Of a DNA stretch of 64,000 nt, positions 1-11,250 are shown one piece after another (positions within the stretch are counted from its first letter, which is position 1; each line of letters opens with the position of its first letter). The DNA comes from Rhynchopus sp. YZ270_cl-10. Taxonomy: Eukaryota; Euglenozoa; Diplonemea; Diplonemida; Diplonemidae. The notes beneath the pieces are model-generated. The model was not told where the DNA came from. It saw only the letters and a program-made list of their open reading frames with translations, and did not search any database. The stretch covers positions 520,689 through 584,688 of the forward strand of contig OZ037860.1 of the NCBI GenBank assembly GCA_964035575.1. The letters run 5' to 3'. Both the position numbers and the translations under genes were made by a program.

Positions 1-392
1 ACAACAGATGCATACCAAAAAAAAAGGGTTGTTTGATTTTTAGACTACTACGACGAGATAGCAGTTACGGGGGGGGTTTTTTTTTCTTCTTCACAGGATA
101 CATGGATGGCACCTACCTGGAGGTACCGCTTTTTGCAAATTCAGGATTCGTTACCAGGTATTACCGGGTTTTGGCAAACAAGTCACTCGTTGCGTATTAC
201 CCCGGTAAAATGAAAAAAAATTAAACCCCAGTAATTCCCGGTATCTGGAAACAGGTGCCATCCATGATGGACCATTAAAAGAGAGTAAGTAGAAGGGAGT
301 ACAACAGATGCATACAATAGACGAAAAAAAATGGTAGAGGTATGAACCTTAGCCCCCCTTTTCTGAACCCAAACAATGACAGCCTTGATGGA

Positions 393-408
393 AGTGCCTC
401 TCGTGCAC
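393..408. repeat. CTCTCGT-loop hairpin, copy in 0-1 kb region
   Basis: GTGC and GCAC close a 7-nt loop CTCTCGT. The same loop recurs at many places in the window on stems of different sequence. This copy has only the short inner stem. Confidence 0.5.
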
Positions 409-1387
409 AATACGTCGTACAATAATGAGCACATCTACCACCCACTCACCTATCTTCTCCAAAGGGCAGCCAGCTACCCCCCCACGAAAACGAATACGTC
501 AGGAAAGGGGTGATTTTCTGGGGTTCGGGTTAAAAAAAAAGGGAAACTAAAATCTGATATGCGGTCCCTCAACTGTGGGCTCCACACGGCTAACACCCTT
601 TAAGCTGATGGAAGGGAGAGAGACATCTCGACCCGAGGGAGAAGTCACCATGTTGGGAAAAGATGGTGCGTGTGGGGAAAGCCTGTGAATACCTTAAAGG
701 GTAGAGGGGGCGTTGGTACGGACAGTAAGCTATCCCATTCAGCGCTTCTGAGGGAAGTGTTTTGAATAATTTTTTTTTTTTTGCGATTTTTTGCCAAAAC
801 TGCGGCAAAAAACGCAGTAAAAAAAAAAGGGGGTTGGGTACAGATGACCTTTCTAGAAGAGAAACAAAAAAGAAGAAAAAAAAAAATGTGCCGACGACCT
901 TGTTCAAGAGCCGGCTTAATAAAGAAAAATTGAATAGAACAACCTTAAGCCTCAGACGCTTAGTGCCTTTCCTTGAGAGGGGCTGCCAAGACAGTGTAGG
1001 GCTGTCGATAGGCGCTAATAGATTTGGAAAAGAAAAAAAATACACTTGAAAGAGTGAATCGATGCGCCCCAGGTACACTCGCATCTAGTTATCACCCCTT
1101 TTTTTTCAAAGCGAGTGAAATAATTGAGTGCGAGCATATGTGGGTGCAGATAAATGGTATTTTTTTTTTGACAAATTGTTGGTGTAGTGAGTTACCTCGG
1201 TTGTGTTGCCACAGTTGCGCAAATCTCCACTTTTTTTTAAACCGAAAATCCAAAAAATATAATCCTTCAGTATTGGCTTGAAGCCCTGAAGGCATGGAAG
1301 AAACCAGACAGAAAAAAAGGACGAAAAAGTTGAAAGATGAAGCCTCGCGTACACATCTCAGAAGAAAAACAACGAAAAACTTATATG

Positions 1388-1408
1388 AATATGCCTCTCG
1401 TGCACATT
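1388..1408. repeat. CTCTCGT-loop hairpin
   Basis: A stem TATGC/GCACA, partly paired, closes the loop CTCTCGT and is preceded by a GAA-like lead as in other copies. Compare 40922-40961, 54140-54172 and 54664-54702. Confidence 0.45.
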
Positions 1409-1730
1409 AAAAAATAAATATCAAAGTAGAATTCGCCAACCAATCTTTGGTGGCGTGTATAAATATCATTTTTAAGTTTAGTTTAAGTTTTTTTTGAATG
1501 AGACACATTCCGAAATGAACACCAAAAACCCTTGGTTTCTTTCCTGTTATTAGTTCAGTCTATGTTTGCTTCCCCCGTTGAACACAACCAAATAAGGTGG
1601 TTAATCTGATGCAAGAAGGCAAAAAAACAAAAAAAAAAGGCGCTCCACATCAGGAACAGATGGTACACCTTTTCTCTAAGGGTGTGGCACAGATGAGACA
1701 AGAGAGCTCACGCCGGGTATTTTTGTAGTT

Positions 1731-1764
1731 TCGACAATCACCTGTCCGAAGACGGGTTCTGTAC
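1731..1764. repeat. Short hairpin element flanked by TCGACAATC and TTCTGTAC
   Basis: A 7-bp stem (ACCTGTC with GACGGGT, one wobble pair) closes a CGAA loop. It lies between the constant flanks TCGACAATC and TTCTGTAC. A second copy at 32547-32583 keeps both flanks and the CGAA loop but has a different stem, which is a covariation-like pattern. Confidence 0.45.
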
Positions 1765-2014
1765 ACAAAGTCGCCCAGCTGGTGCATTTTTTTTCTTCTC
1801 CTTTTTGGGAAAAGTACATGGGTTTCCGCCCTCCAAAAACCAGAAGTATGCGACGACGGCAACATTTGCCTTTTGTAGCTGGAAAAGTACCTCTCATGAT
1901 CGGTTGGTAATGCAACAAATACAGATCATCTGCCACTATCATTTCCTCCTGGCATAAGAGAAAAAGAAGTGTCCTTTTTCAAAAGTCGTTGTTATTCAAA
2001 GTCAATTATTTTTT

Positions 2015-3894
2015 GGGAAAATGACTATAACACCCACGTTACTAATACCCATTTACGATAATACCCACTGGGTATTATCGTAAACTTTTTGGGTATTATC
2101 GTAAAGTTTTTGGGTATTATCGTAAACTATTTGGGTATTAGTTTTGGGTATTATCGTAAACTTTTTGGGTATTACCCAGGTACCCAGGTACGATGTGATT
2201 TAGCTGGCTACTCGCGCAAGGTATCAGAGGCGCTCGCACGCTGGTGAATGTGCAGACAAGGTATGGTTTCATCGACCCCAGAGAAAATACAATTTTCACT
2301 AAATATATGGGGGGGGTTTTTTTTTACACAACTTTTTGCATCCCTGTCTTACATCCTCAAATTCAGGGTAACCATTTTTCTTGACAATTAACAATTAATC
2401 TTTCTCCAAGCGACATAACTTAATTACACCCACATTTACACTCATCACAGGATCGCGAAATCTGAACTGCATCAGCGATTGCGCTTCTCCGTCTCCGACA
2501 TTCTACACCTCAACATACGAAGACCTGGGTGGGAACATTTAGTCAGTCACTGCTATAGCCATTAACCCAGGGAGCATAGCTAGTGCAAGAAATTCGACTT
2601 TGGCAACCTTCCGGAAAGTCTGTCCTCTGCTCGCGGAGGACTAGACACAAGAAAATATTGCGTTCCCCCAGAAAACCAGTGCACATTTCACACTCCTTGT
2701 GGGTGGTCTTGTTGCCTTTTCGTCATAGTAATTTTGGCCCAGGCATGTTCTTGAAGCATGACAATTTAGTGTGTATGGGGCAGGGTGTTGTTTTGTTCTG
2801 AATTCTCTTTGTTATAACATCTAAGTCAATCGCGGGTGGTGGTTTGTGTAGCGTGAGGCACTCTTTTTAGCAAACTTCCTGCGGCTGCTAAAGTGTTATT
2901 TCTTCGGATTTAACAACGTACAGCGTAACATAGTGGTTTCGCCTGGTCGACACAACCTTTGATAGATATGGGATAACCAACCCCCTTCGACCCCTTGTGG
3001 GTTCACTGAACAAGCCCTAGTGGTAGTTAAACGCGATTGACATTTACATTCCTAGAGATGAAAGAACAAGACAACACTTCTGTACCCGCGCATCAAAATT
3101 GTGGAAAACTTTGCACCCCAAACACCCTCAACAACGCCCGCCAAAAGGCGCCCCTTGTTGCTGGGAGTTGGTTCTCATTGATACCTGCACAGCGGGCATT
3201 CCTCTGAGTCCAACGCATGTTTGGCCTGTCTGCGGCGTTGTACTTCAGGTGCACGAAGACAGGGTCTGGTGGTAAATTTTGCGTAGTACTGCGACGTAGT
3301 GCTGCGTGGGTCTGGGAATTTGGGTACCTGGGTACAGGATATTTGTTGTCAAAGACATCTTCCACCATGCATTGAGGAGGGTAAGACAGTGGTCGCAGTT
3401 TGTACTTGATAGCATTACAACATTTAACTTCTCCACGGGGGTCTTGGGCCGTTCACTCGGTTCTACCTTGACTACCGGAAGATATTCTTGAGGCCTTTTT
3501 GGTCTCTAGAATATCCGGTCTTCCCGAACGGAGGCACACTTTGTGTGTTACTACGACCTGGCAACTTCCAGCAGTAGGTTAAGTAATCTTTCTTGTAAAT
3601 TGTTGGAACATTATCTCCTCAGTGCATGAATGCCCCACGTGATTGGACACTTTTGTGTTTGTCATGTGGAGCTGTGGTTGCTCTTTCACGACTTTTTCCT
3701 TGTACACCAGTGTACCGTGTACCTGGGTACCTGGGTACCTGGGTACTACCCAACCTGGGTAATACCCAAAACTAATACCCAAAAAGTTTACGATAATAAA
3801 AACTTTACGATAATACCCAAAAAGTTTACGATAATACCCAGTGGGTATTATCGTAAATGGGTATTAGTAACGTGGGTGTTATGATAATTACCCC
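2015..3894. mobile_element. Non-autonomous MULE-like TIR element, copy 1 of shared core
   Basis: Terminal inverted repeats of roughly 170 bp (about 2015-2195 and 3720-3894) consist of repeated GGGTATTATCGTAAAC-type units. The outer ends read GGGAAAATGACTATAACACC and its inverse. A 9-bp target duplication TTATTTTTT lies at 2006-2014 and 3895-3903. The interior, about 2520-3700, is an inverted copy of the core found at about 45040-46200 and 55640-56810, matching almost base for base by eye. No open frame longer than about 90 codons is present, so it should be non-autonomous. The Mutator-like assignment rests only on the 9-bp duplication and long TIRs, because no transposase is visible. Confidence 0.75.
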
Positions 3895-3903
3895 TTATTT
3901 TTT

Positions 3904-5593
3904 TTTTGAAGCTTTCTGCAAACGAAAATGAAAAAAAAAGTCTGGATGAATCTTAGCTCTCCTTAGCCTAGAAACTCAAAACCCAAAAAAACAAAACCTA
4001 CCCAAAAAAAAAAAAGAAAAAGTTTAGAAGAATGAACCTAAGTCTCTTGCTTAGTCACCCTTTGATCAAAAAAGGAGGACAAAGTCTTTACATATTGGTG
4101 AACTTTTCAGTTGATCACACCACAAAAAAAACGAAAGCAACATTTGTTGCGCGCAAATGACTGATGCTGTTGTGGAAAGAAACGACAAAAAAAGACATGT
4201 CGTTTTGGGTAGGAAACACGAATGGATATCCGCTGAATAGATGAACTGAACTCTAAGCTACGGGACCTGAAGAGGTAAGAATTTGCTGCATGCAGACGCC
4301 TCACGGACACTCTGCTCGTCTGTATTTTGTGACAAGCAACGTCGCTGTGTATTGCTGTGCAGATGCTCTTTGAAAATAAACAAAAAATCAGAAAAAAAAA
4401 AAAAATAAGTTGAAAAGCGCCAACACCTCACCGAATGAAGAATGGGACACAGAACACCAAATCCAGCCACGGTAACAACTAAGATGGGGTAAAAACCCTT
4501 AGCTCTTACCTTAGCTCTTCAAAATCCGAAATCCCACGATACACCTATGTCTATACTACGGACGGTTATCCATTTTGTGAAGTAGGCACTTCCGACACGA
4601 CCCGGATGAAAGCACGATATTTTGAAAAATAGAAAAAAAAAAAAAAGAACACAGTTGATACGATGAACACCATTTTCTCTTTCTCGGGTCACCTACCAAA
4701 TGAAGGAGTTGACAGTGCAAAACGTCTACGGACGCAGGCACTGGAAGGGAAAAAGAGGGAAGCTAGAAAGACGTGCCTCGAGCACATCTACAACAGGTGG
4801 CAATGAAATATCCACAACATCTAAAAAAACACGAAATGCTAAATCCTGGTTTTTTCTAAAAAAAAGGTTCAAAAGGAGACAATTTGGAAGAGAGAAAAAG
4901 AAAGGTTTATAAGATGAGACCTAAGCACGTTTGCTTAGTCACCTTGAAAAAAAAAAGGGGGCAAGATGAACTGAAAGACTGTGTTTAGTCACCTTACATC
5001 TTAAAGGGTTGGAACGTTGAATGAAAACTGTGTTTCTCGTGTGCACACACAACATCGTCAATAGGAGGAGGGGGCACTGGAACACAAGGAGACAGCCACC
5101 GAACGCTTAAAAGGGAGGAACTACCTTCATTTTCACATATGACGCCACACAATGTAATAAAACACGAGAAGGTGTTGATAGCGCAAAAAAAATTTTTTTT
5201 TAAAAAAACACCGCTGAGACACAATGCACTAAACGCTCCGTGGGTTGTCAAAAAAAAACCCCTCCGGAGCCTACAGGAAAACTGCCCTCTGGGAAAAACT
5301 AATCAGGCTAAAGAGAAAGAGAAAGGTTTTTTCATATACATTCTTTTTCTTGACAAAAGGAAGGTATAGAGGGTGCTAAAAATGCACTCAAGAGAAAGGT
5401 AAAAAAATGAACCTAAGTTGTTCACTGTTGTTTGCCAGCCAAAATGAAGGCTTTTTTTACTGGAAGCGCAACAGTACTGCTACCCACCCAGGGTAGACAA
5501 AAACATCGATAAAATTGATGTAATTGTAATCCATTTTTTTGACACGACTCTATCTCAAGGGCCATATTCTGCGCAAGAATTACCAACCCCATC
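3904..5593. other. Gene-free stretch downstream of the START gene
   Basis: No coding exon could be supported. The stretch carries degenerate copies of the hairpin family (about 4021-4060, 4764-4800, 4906-4945) and a tRNA-like short repeat at about 4697-4742. A/T homopolymers separate them. Confidence 0.55.
4906..4945. repeat. Hairpin-family copy with CTAAGC/GCTTAG stem
   Basis: The stem CTAAGC/GCTTAG is kept, but the loop here is ACGTTT instead of CTCTCGT. The outer arms TAAGATGA and TCACCTT pair as in the copies at 37527-37570 and 40922-40961. Confidence 0.5.
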
Positions 5594-6592
5594 TCACACC
5601 TCAACGGCCACCATCTTCCATGCATAGAACTTCACGTCCTGGCAGCCTGGAGGCCTAATGCGGACCATGTTACTGTGTGGCGGCGTCTCTCGTGTGATCT
5701 TTGGTGTTTGCTTCCTTGGTGCGTCTGCTGTCAGATGGGTGCTCTTTGGTGCTGTGCTTTTCTCCTCATTTTCATTCGGTTCGATGACACTACTGCGTGA
5801 AATAAGACTACCACGTGAAATGATTGAGCTACCCCGACACGCCTTTGACACACCATCCGTCGAATTCTGCAGCGAACCCGCCATCGCAGCGTTAATAATC
5901 GACGTAGGCAGCCACCCACCGATCTCAGACTGAACATACACTATGCACTCCACGTCCTCCCCCACCTGCTTCAACACTGTCCCTCCACAGAAATTGGTTG
6001 CTTTGACTAGAGAAGTCCCGGAGACAGATTTTTCCACCGCACGCAGCGGGGAGTACACAGAGGAGTTCACAGAACGTCCGGTGGAGTGCATAGACATGAT
6101 TTCTCCGGTCGGGGCAAACTCGATATCTGTGCAACGAATGTCACAAAAGAAGCGCGGGCTAACGATCCCCCCTGCCTGGGGTTTGGAGGTAAAGATTTCG
6201 AGGAGCACCTCACGTTCTTTTCCGGTGTTCGTGAAGTTGGTGAGGGTGTCTCCTTTGAGAATGCCTTCTTCGTCCCATTGGGCGCGAGTGTCAGTCATCC
6301 GAATATTGTCAAAAACGGTCCGACAGCATGAGTCTGGCACGGTAAAGGTACACCGGAAAAGCTTGTTCTTGCGCTTCACTCCTTTGCTGCTTTCAACGAG
6401 GGTCTTCCCGCGCGACTCCACCTCCCAAGGCTTGCCCTCAGGGTTGAGCTTCCCATGGAACATACCCCCCTTTGCGGTCTTGAGAGCAATATCCATCTCC
6501 TTCTCCAAAAGAGGGAATTTGGTCATGTCGTCGTCACCGTCGGCGATGATTTTCTTCTTCATTTGTTCGATTGTTTTCCACATGGAATCCAT
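5594..6592 (-). CDS. START-domain lipid-transfer-like protein
   Basis: A 332-residue protein in one exon. I place the start at the ATG at 6590-6592 (MDSMWKTIEQ), because the frame upstream runs into low-complexity leader sequence. Residues about 95-270 read as a START (StAR-related) domain. A Trp opens the core (RAQWDEEG), the middle strand reads IVSPRFFCDIRCT, and the C-terminal helix has the family signature (QSEIGGWLPTSIINAAM). START domains bind a lipid or sterol in a hydrophobic tunnel and usually act at membranes or carry lipid between them. The ligand cannot be read from sequence. A basic, Ser-rich tail of about 60 residues follows and looks disordered. No membrane segment or signal peptide is seen. 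A (CT)n tract lies directly before the start codon on the coding strand. Confidence 0.85.
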   Translation of the reverse strand: MDSMWKTIEQMKKKIIADGDDDMTKFPLLEKEMDIALKTAKGGMFHGKLNPEGKPWEVESRGKTLVESSKGVKRKNKLFRCTFTVPDSCCRTVFDNIRMTDTRAQWDEEGILKGDTLTNFTNTGKEREVLLEIFTSKPQAGGIVSPRFFCDIRCTDIEFAPTGEIMSMHSTGRSVNSSVYSPLRAVEKSVSGTSLVKATNFCGGTVLKQVGEDVECIVYVQSEIGGWLPTSIINAAMAGSLQNSTDGVSKACRGSSIISRGSLISRSSVIEPNENEEKSTAPKSTHLTADAPRKQTPKITRETPPHSNMVRIRPPGCQDVKFYAWKMVAVEV

Positions 6593-6680
6593 TTTATTGT
6601 GAAAAGAGAGAGAGAGAGAGCGAGAGCGAAAAGGAGCAGGAGGGAGAAAAATCTGCATATAATAGTGTTGAAGATAGTTT

Positions 6681-6840
6681 GTGTTTGAGAGGGGGAAGGG
6701 GAAAGTATTGGTAATATTAGGTCGTTTAGAGATGAACCAGAAGAATACCCAGTCATTGCTATTGCTCTTAGGTAGAACAAAGTGAAGGTGCAAAACGCCT
6801 CTGGGACACAAGGCATTGACTGAAGAAAAGAATGCATAGT
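6681..6840. repeat. 160-bp repeat upstream of START gene, duplicate at 13462-13621
   Basis: This stretch and 13462-13621 match over nearly their whole length, including the phrase ATGAACCAGAAGAATACCC and a tRNA-like short repeat (AACGCCTCTGGGACACAAGG). Both copies lie just upstream of minus-strand genes, the START gene and the CUB gene, in the same orientation. They could be shared 5' regions or simply a dispersed repeat. Confidence 0.7.
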
Positions 6841-7228
6841 TTGGGGTGGCGACAGGGGGGTTTTTGAAAAAGTTTGTTTCAATTTTGTTGTTTTTGTTTT
6901 TGCTACTCTGTTTGTTTTATGAAAAAATGTTGCGGCACTTCGTCTTCTCCTTCGCGGGGAATTAGAGCATTACCATCCTTGAAGATTTCATCAATCTCTG
7001 TGAGGGGGGATAGGGGGGTCCACACGACAGGACCCAGTGACTTTTTGCTCTCTGCTTGTCCTTCACTTCACTTCACATTCCGCTTGCATGATTTATGCCA
7101 TTCCACTTTGTTACTTCATTATTCTTTGTTACTTTCACTCCATCCCGCACAAAGCATCCATTTCTTTTAATCACAGCACTACCCCCTCCACCAGGTTACT
7201 TATGTTCCGCACTTTCCGCAGTGTTCTT

Positions 7229-9217
7229 TCACTTTCCAACACTTCCTTGAGGATACACCCGCCCAGTGACACTTGCGTCACTGAACTCTCCTTCCGCTTC
7301 CGCATCCCTGAGCGCACCCATGCGGTAACTGAGGTCGTAGATGTTCATGGGCGCGTTTGCCTCGGTGTATACACTGTGAGCGACGCCGAGAAGCAGAGCA
7401 AGTGGCTAAATGCCTTCCGCATCGTGCGCTACGTCGGACGTTCTGAGACACTGGGCCTGCGATGTCATCTTGCAAAGTACAGCTGCAGAATTCGGCTTGG
7501 AATGGATACGTGGACACCCAAATAGGCAGAAAACCCTACTTTCCAGTTTAAAAAAAAGCTTTTTTCTGGACTATGGCATGCCCCCCTCCGATGTCACACT
7601 TCTGTCCCACTTCCTCCTCCCGGTCAAAATGTGGTTTTTGTTTGAATATAAAACACTCCACAATGAAAGTAGCCACGCCAGGATCTACAATGTAAAACGT
7701 AAGGAGAGAAAACAACAAAGATGTGGCAGGATCCTTTTTCTTTTTTCTTTTTGTAGGTAATAAAGGACAACATACCCACCTCCAGCTTCTTCAGGATTTG
7801 CTCCTTGTTGGCATCGGTAGCAGTCTCAACTGTGACAAATAAGGTGTGGTTACTACACAACGTCAACAAATGAGGGGTGGTTAATAATGATTGTACAAAG
7901 GCAACAAAGAGTACACATATGGTGTGGCTGAAGGGGGTGATTCGCACCTTTTCCGCACTTTACCATGTTGGCTTGCTGACTGTGTCTGTGTACCTGTGCA
8001 CCAGGTACACAGGTACACAGTGTTCAACTTTTACAAGGCGGGGAAAATTTTTGGGGGGGGCTGATTCGCACTTTTTCCGCACTTTTCCGCACTTTTTCCT
8101 CCTCCCCCTTTCACCAACATACTTGCAATTTTTGCTGATTTGGATAAGTCTGTTAAGGTCTTTGTGTGCCCTCCTAACCAGTCGTGATAGTACTTCAGGT
8201 ACTGGTCCACAAGATTCCGATCATCGTTCGAAACCTTCAGCACCTGTTTCCCGATCTTGAGGAACTCGTCCTCTGTCATTGCATTCACTTCGAAATCGAT
8301 TTGGTCAGAACCGCGGAGACGTTTGATGTCATCCGAGATCGCTGATTTGGAGAATTCGACGATGGTCTTGCAACTCTTCGCCTTTGATGAAAGCATCGTT
8401 GCCACTGAACCGAAAGCACCGGCAAATTCCATCATGGTATCGTACTTGAGATCCTTCTTGCTCTCCAGGGCGATGTAGATGATGAGTGGGTGTGCATCCT
8501 CACCCCTGGCCTTCTTCCGGATGTTATTCGCGTGTTTGACAAAGTCGAGAAAATTACGGTGACGTTTGGGGTGCGTTGCACACTCCGCGAACTTCTCCCA
8601 CACACCCTCTTTAATCTGATCGATGAAAGATTTGCCATGCGTGACGCTACGATTGATCAATGTCTCCGCACTCAGTGACAATTCGAGAACACCTTCCTTG
8701 TACTCATTTTTCAGTAAATTCTGCATCAGTGTAGTTTTGCCTGAACCACTTTCACCCACCAACATAAGGAATCCATGTGTAACACCATCGATGTTGTCGC
8801 GCACAGACTTCCTCAGGGCATCATCTTGCTGTCTGGAAATGTACCCCCTGTCCTGGCCTGGTACCTGGTCGAAGATAGTGGGGGTGTAGTTTGCTGTGAC
8901 AATTTCCCTGAGCATGTCGTCGAGATATGCTTGTGTCTGTGATTTAAGTTCCTTGTCTTTTTGTGCAAGTTCCTTGTCTTTTTGTGCAAATTCCTTGTAT
9001 ATTTGTGCAAGTTCCTCGTCGTTTTGTGCAAGTATCGCTTTGTTTTGGTCTTGAGCTTCTTCAGTTGCACACCCAAGTATACCATATACAGGCCCCAAAT
9101 GAAGTAAAAGGCAAGAAATGATTTACACCAGGAATTTTTTTTACCTCGTGTCTCCGCACGTTGATCCACAAATATCCTACGGTTGGGAGCGTTCGGAGCG
9201 TTCGGAGCGTTCGGCAT
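7229..9217 (-). CDS. STAND/AAA-like P-loop ATPase with coiled-coil N-terminus
   Basis: Proposed four-exon gene of about 411 aa: 9217-9145, 9058-8123, 7829-7780 and 7405-7229. The first ATG opens an Asn-Ala-Pro repeat. Next comes a charged coiled-coil stretch with tandem KDKELAQ units, then a P-loop NTPase domain with Walker A GESGSGKT and a likely Walker B strand LIIYIALE. The exon 2 donor is GTATGT, the commonest donor in this window, and the phases join exons 1-3 without a break. Exon 4 (ending RVYPQGSVGK) is less sure. It joins in phase from a GTGGGT donor, but a GTATGT lies 4 nt downstream, and the opposite strand is also open there. Single P-loop ATPases of this shape often act as switches, and nothing here shows the partner. 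No signal peptide is seen. Confidence 0.7.
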
Positions 9218-9781
9218 TTTCTCGTGAGAACTTGTGTACACCTGGAGTATGCGTGTCAGTATAGAGGGAGGTAGGGTAAAGGGTAAAGGGAGAATGGCTG
9301 GGAGTGGTGCATGCAAAAGACACAAAAGGAAGAGGGATGATGCTAGTGACACAGAAGAAGTTCAGACAGCATCATCAGACAGTACAAACTTTCTTCTTTT
9401 CATGTAACTCCATGTTATGAAGCAATCGCCCAGGAAGGTTTGTACAAAATATCACAAAATAGAGAGCAAGTATGAACCCGAGTTGTGCTCGATTAGCAAA
9501 GGGGAAAGGAGTTATTAAAAGAGTTGACGGCAGCCCCAAAAGGTGACCTAAAAACAGTGGGGGGGAAGGGGGTGGCTTTTATTGTTCTTCCTTTAGTAGC
9601 AAAACCAGACCATGGAACAGGCAGGGGAAGGGACCGAGGTCTCTTCGCTACCTAGTGGGCCATTCTGACAGGGGAAGGATGGGTGGAAAAGAGATAGGGC
9701 AAAACGTCTCTTATATGCAGCCAGTGAGGATCCGTGGGGTTATCGAACACCCGGATTGTGTTGTTTTGCAGGGGAAATAGT

Positions 9782-9846
9782 AGTTGTTGATGCAGGCACC
9801 TCCGACTGACCCACGTATGATGCCAGCCATCCAGATGAAAGCAAAA
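9782..9846. repeat. 65-bp dispersed repeat, copy 1
   Basis: Runs from TTGTTGATGCAGGCACCTCC to GCCATCCAGATGAAAGCA. It matches 47030-47097 and 47623-47689 with only a few differences. It is too short to code for anything, and A-rich runs follow it in each copy. Confidence 0.7.
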
Positions 9847-10856
9847 AGAAGGAAGCAACAAAAAAAAAAAAAAAAGAAAAGAAGACAAATAGGTACGACT
9901 GTCGCGAAGCAAAAATATATTGTTTTTTGAAACATGACTGTATCTGTACACATCTTGCTAAATGTAGCAACACTAATTTCATGTACTTTCCATTCAAAGA
10001 AGAGAAAGACACAAAGGACGCCCAAAAGCGACACCTCCCGTCTTTGTTTTTTTGTAGCAAAGGGAGAAAAAAAAGGAGAAAAAAGACGGTTTGTGGCGAC
10101 TTTCAAGACAACCGAACAATGTTCGGAGGAATGGGGTGGGCTGTAGTGGGTGGGACGGAGACAAATTAAAAATTAGTATTTCAACATAATACTGTGCAAT
10201 CAATACATTGATAGCACTGCAACGATAAAAATGAATAAAATAAAATAAAATAAACATGGCGGCCAAGGCACGCAAAGTGCTGGGTCCAGTTCACCACTGT
10301 CGTTGAGCTCGCTCGATCTAAGGAGACTCAACTGTGGGTAGGACACGTGTGACTCTGTAGTCCCAAAGAAAAAGGGATTCATATATCACAAGGCACACCG
10401 ATAAGAGAAATACGTGACTTCAGAAAGGCTTATGTGCCTCGGTCACGTGGAACACAAAAAGGGAAGTTAGAAAAATGTAATACCGTGTACGGAAAAAAAA
10501 AAATAGACCAGAAAATACATGGGTGGCATATTCCGTTTGCCAGACAACACACCGGCGATAGAGTACAGGTATTTAGTTTCTCGATAAAAAGGTATTCGCT
10601 TTACAAACTTACGTCATTGTGGGAATTCAGCATTCCCAGATGGAGCGTACGTTCCTCAGGAATACAACATAAAACGAGTTGAAATCTACTGCTACCAGAA
10701 AAGAAGGGGAAAAAACAAAAATATCACAACGAAAAACGAAAAAAAGGCTGAAACACGCTGCGAAGAAGTCTCGTGTACCAACGAAGCATAACTTGGACAC
10801 AGATGACAAAACCATTATTGGGTGAATCAGGAAATTCAGGGTTGGAGGTGCGTCTA

Positions 10857-10882
10857 TTGACCCGGTCGCAAGACCGGGTCAA
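10857..10882. other. Perfect 11-bp stem with GCAA tetraloop
   Basis: TTGACCCGGTC pairs with GACCGGGTCAA around a GCAA loop, a GNRA-type tetraloop if transcribed on the + strand. The half-motifs ACCCGGTCTGG (about 10910) and AGACCGGGTC (about 10988) lie within 130 bp, so the patch is a small cluster of the same word in both orientations. Confidence 0.5.
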
Positions 10883-11250
10883 AAAAAATAAATGGGATTT
10901 TGGCAAAAAACCCGGTCTGGAAAAAATAAAAAAAAAGGTATTTGGGAGAAAATCGGTCGGAAAAAAAAATTTGACCCTAAAAAGCTCAGACCGGGTCTTT
11001 TTTGAAAACCCCAAATCTATCTCCATCTCTGTCAGGAATACTGTACAAAATTTAAAAAAGGGCTGTAGAGCTGAAGGGTGAACAACAAGAAACACTACAG
11101 CAAGTCTAGTAGGAGCAACGCAAAGACAAGGTAGGTGTCACGAATAAGACCTGACGTCCTACTACCAAGTTTGGCAGCAGGTTTGAACGGGCCTCTAACT
11201 CTTATCACTCATCGGTTTCAGGGATTTTTAACTCTCTTTTCAAAGTTCCT

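Larger units (their letters stand above)
1..2005. other. Gene-free stretch with short dispersed repeats
   Basis: I see no supportable coding exon here. The open frames are short, run through homopolymers and carry no recognisable motif. The stretch holds two copies of the CTCTCGT-loop hairpin (about 393-408 and 1388-1408), a hairpin with conserved flanks at 1731-1764, and many A or T runs. The poly-T tract at its right end is the target site of the transposon that starts at 2015. Confidence 0.6.
9218..11250. other. Gene-free stretch
   Basis: No coding exon could be supported. The stretch holds a copy of the 65-bp repeat at 9782-9846 and a GACCCGGTC-rich patch with a perfect hairpin at 10857-10882. 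The remaining open frames are short and low in complexity. Confidence 0.5.

Noticed and set aside
2520-3700. Transposase (piggyBac or MULE) within the shared core
   Set aside because: A CEMCTGFLGERNIF-like Cys pair was seen in copy 3, but no frame is long enough and no DDE motif could be placed in any copy, so I do not call a transposase.
5943-6602. 219-codon + strand frame opposite the START gene
   Set aside because: Shadow of the START gene; no motif, and the minus strand has a complete START domain.
7037-7525. + strand open frame of about 160 codons
   Set aside because: It overlaps the proposed last exon of the ATPase. The minus reading (NIYDLSYRMGALRDAEAEGE) joins in phase with that gene and fits the strand of all neighbours. 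The + reading starts in low-complexity sequence. The choice is not certain.
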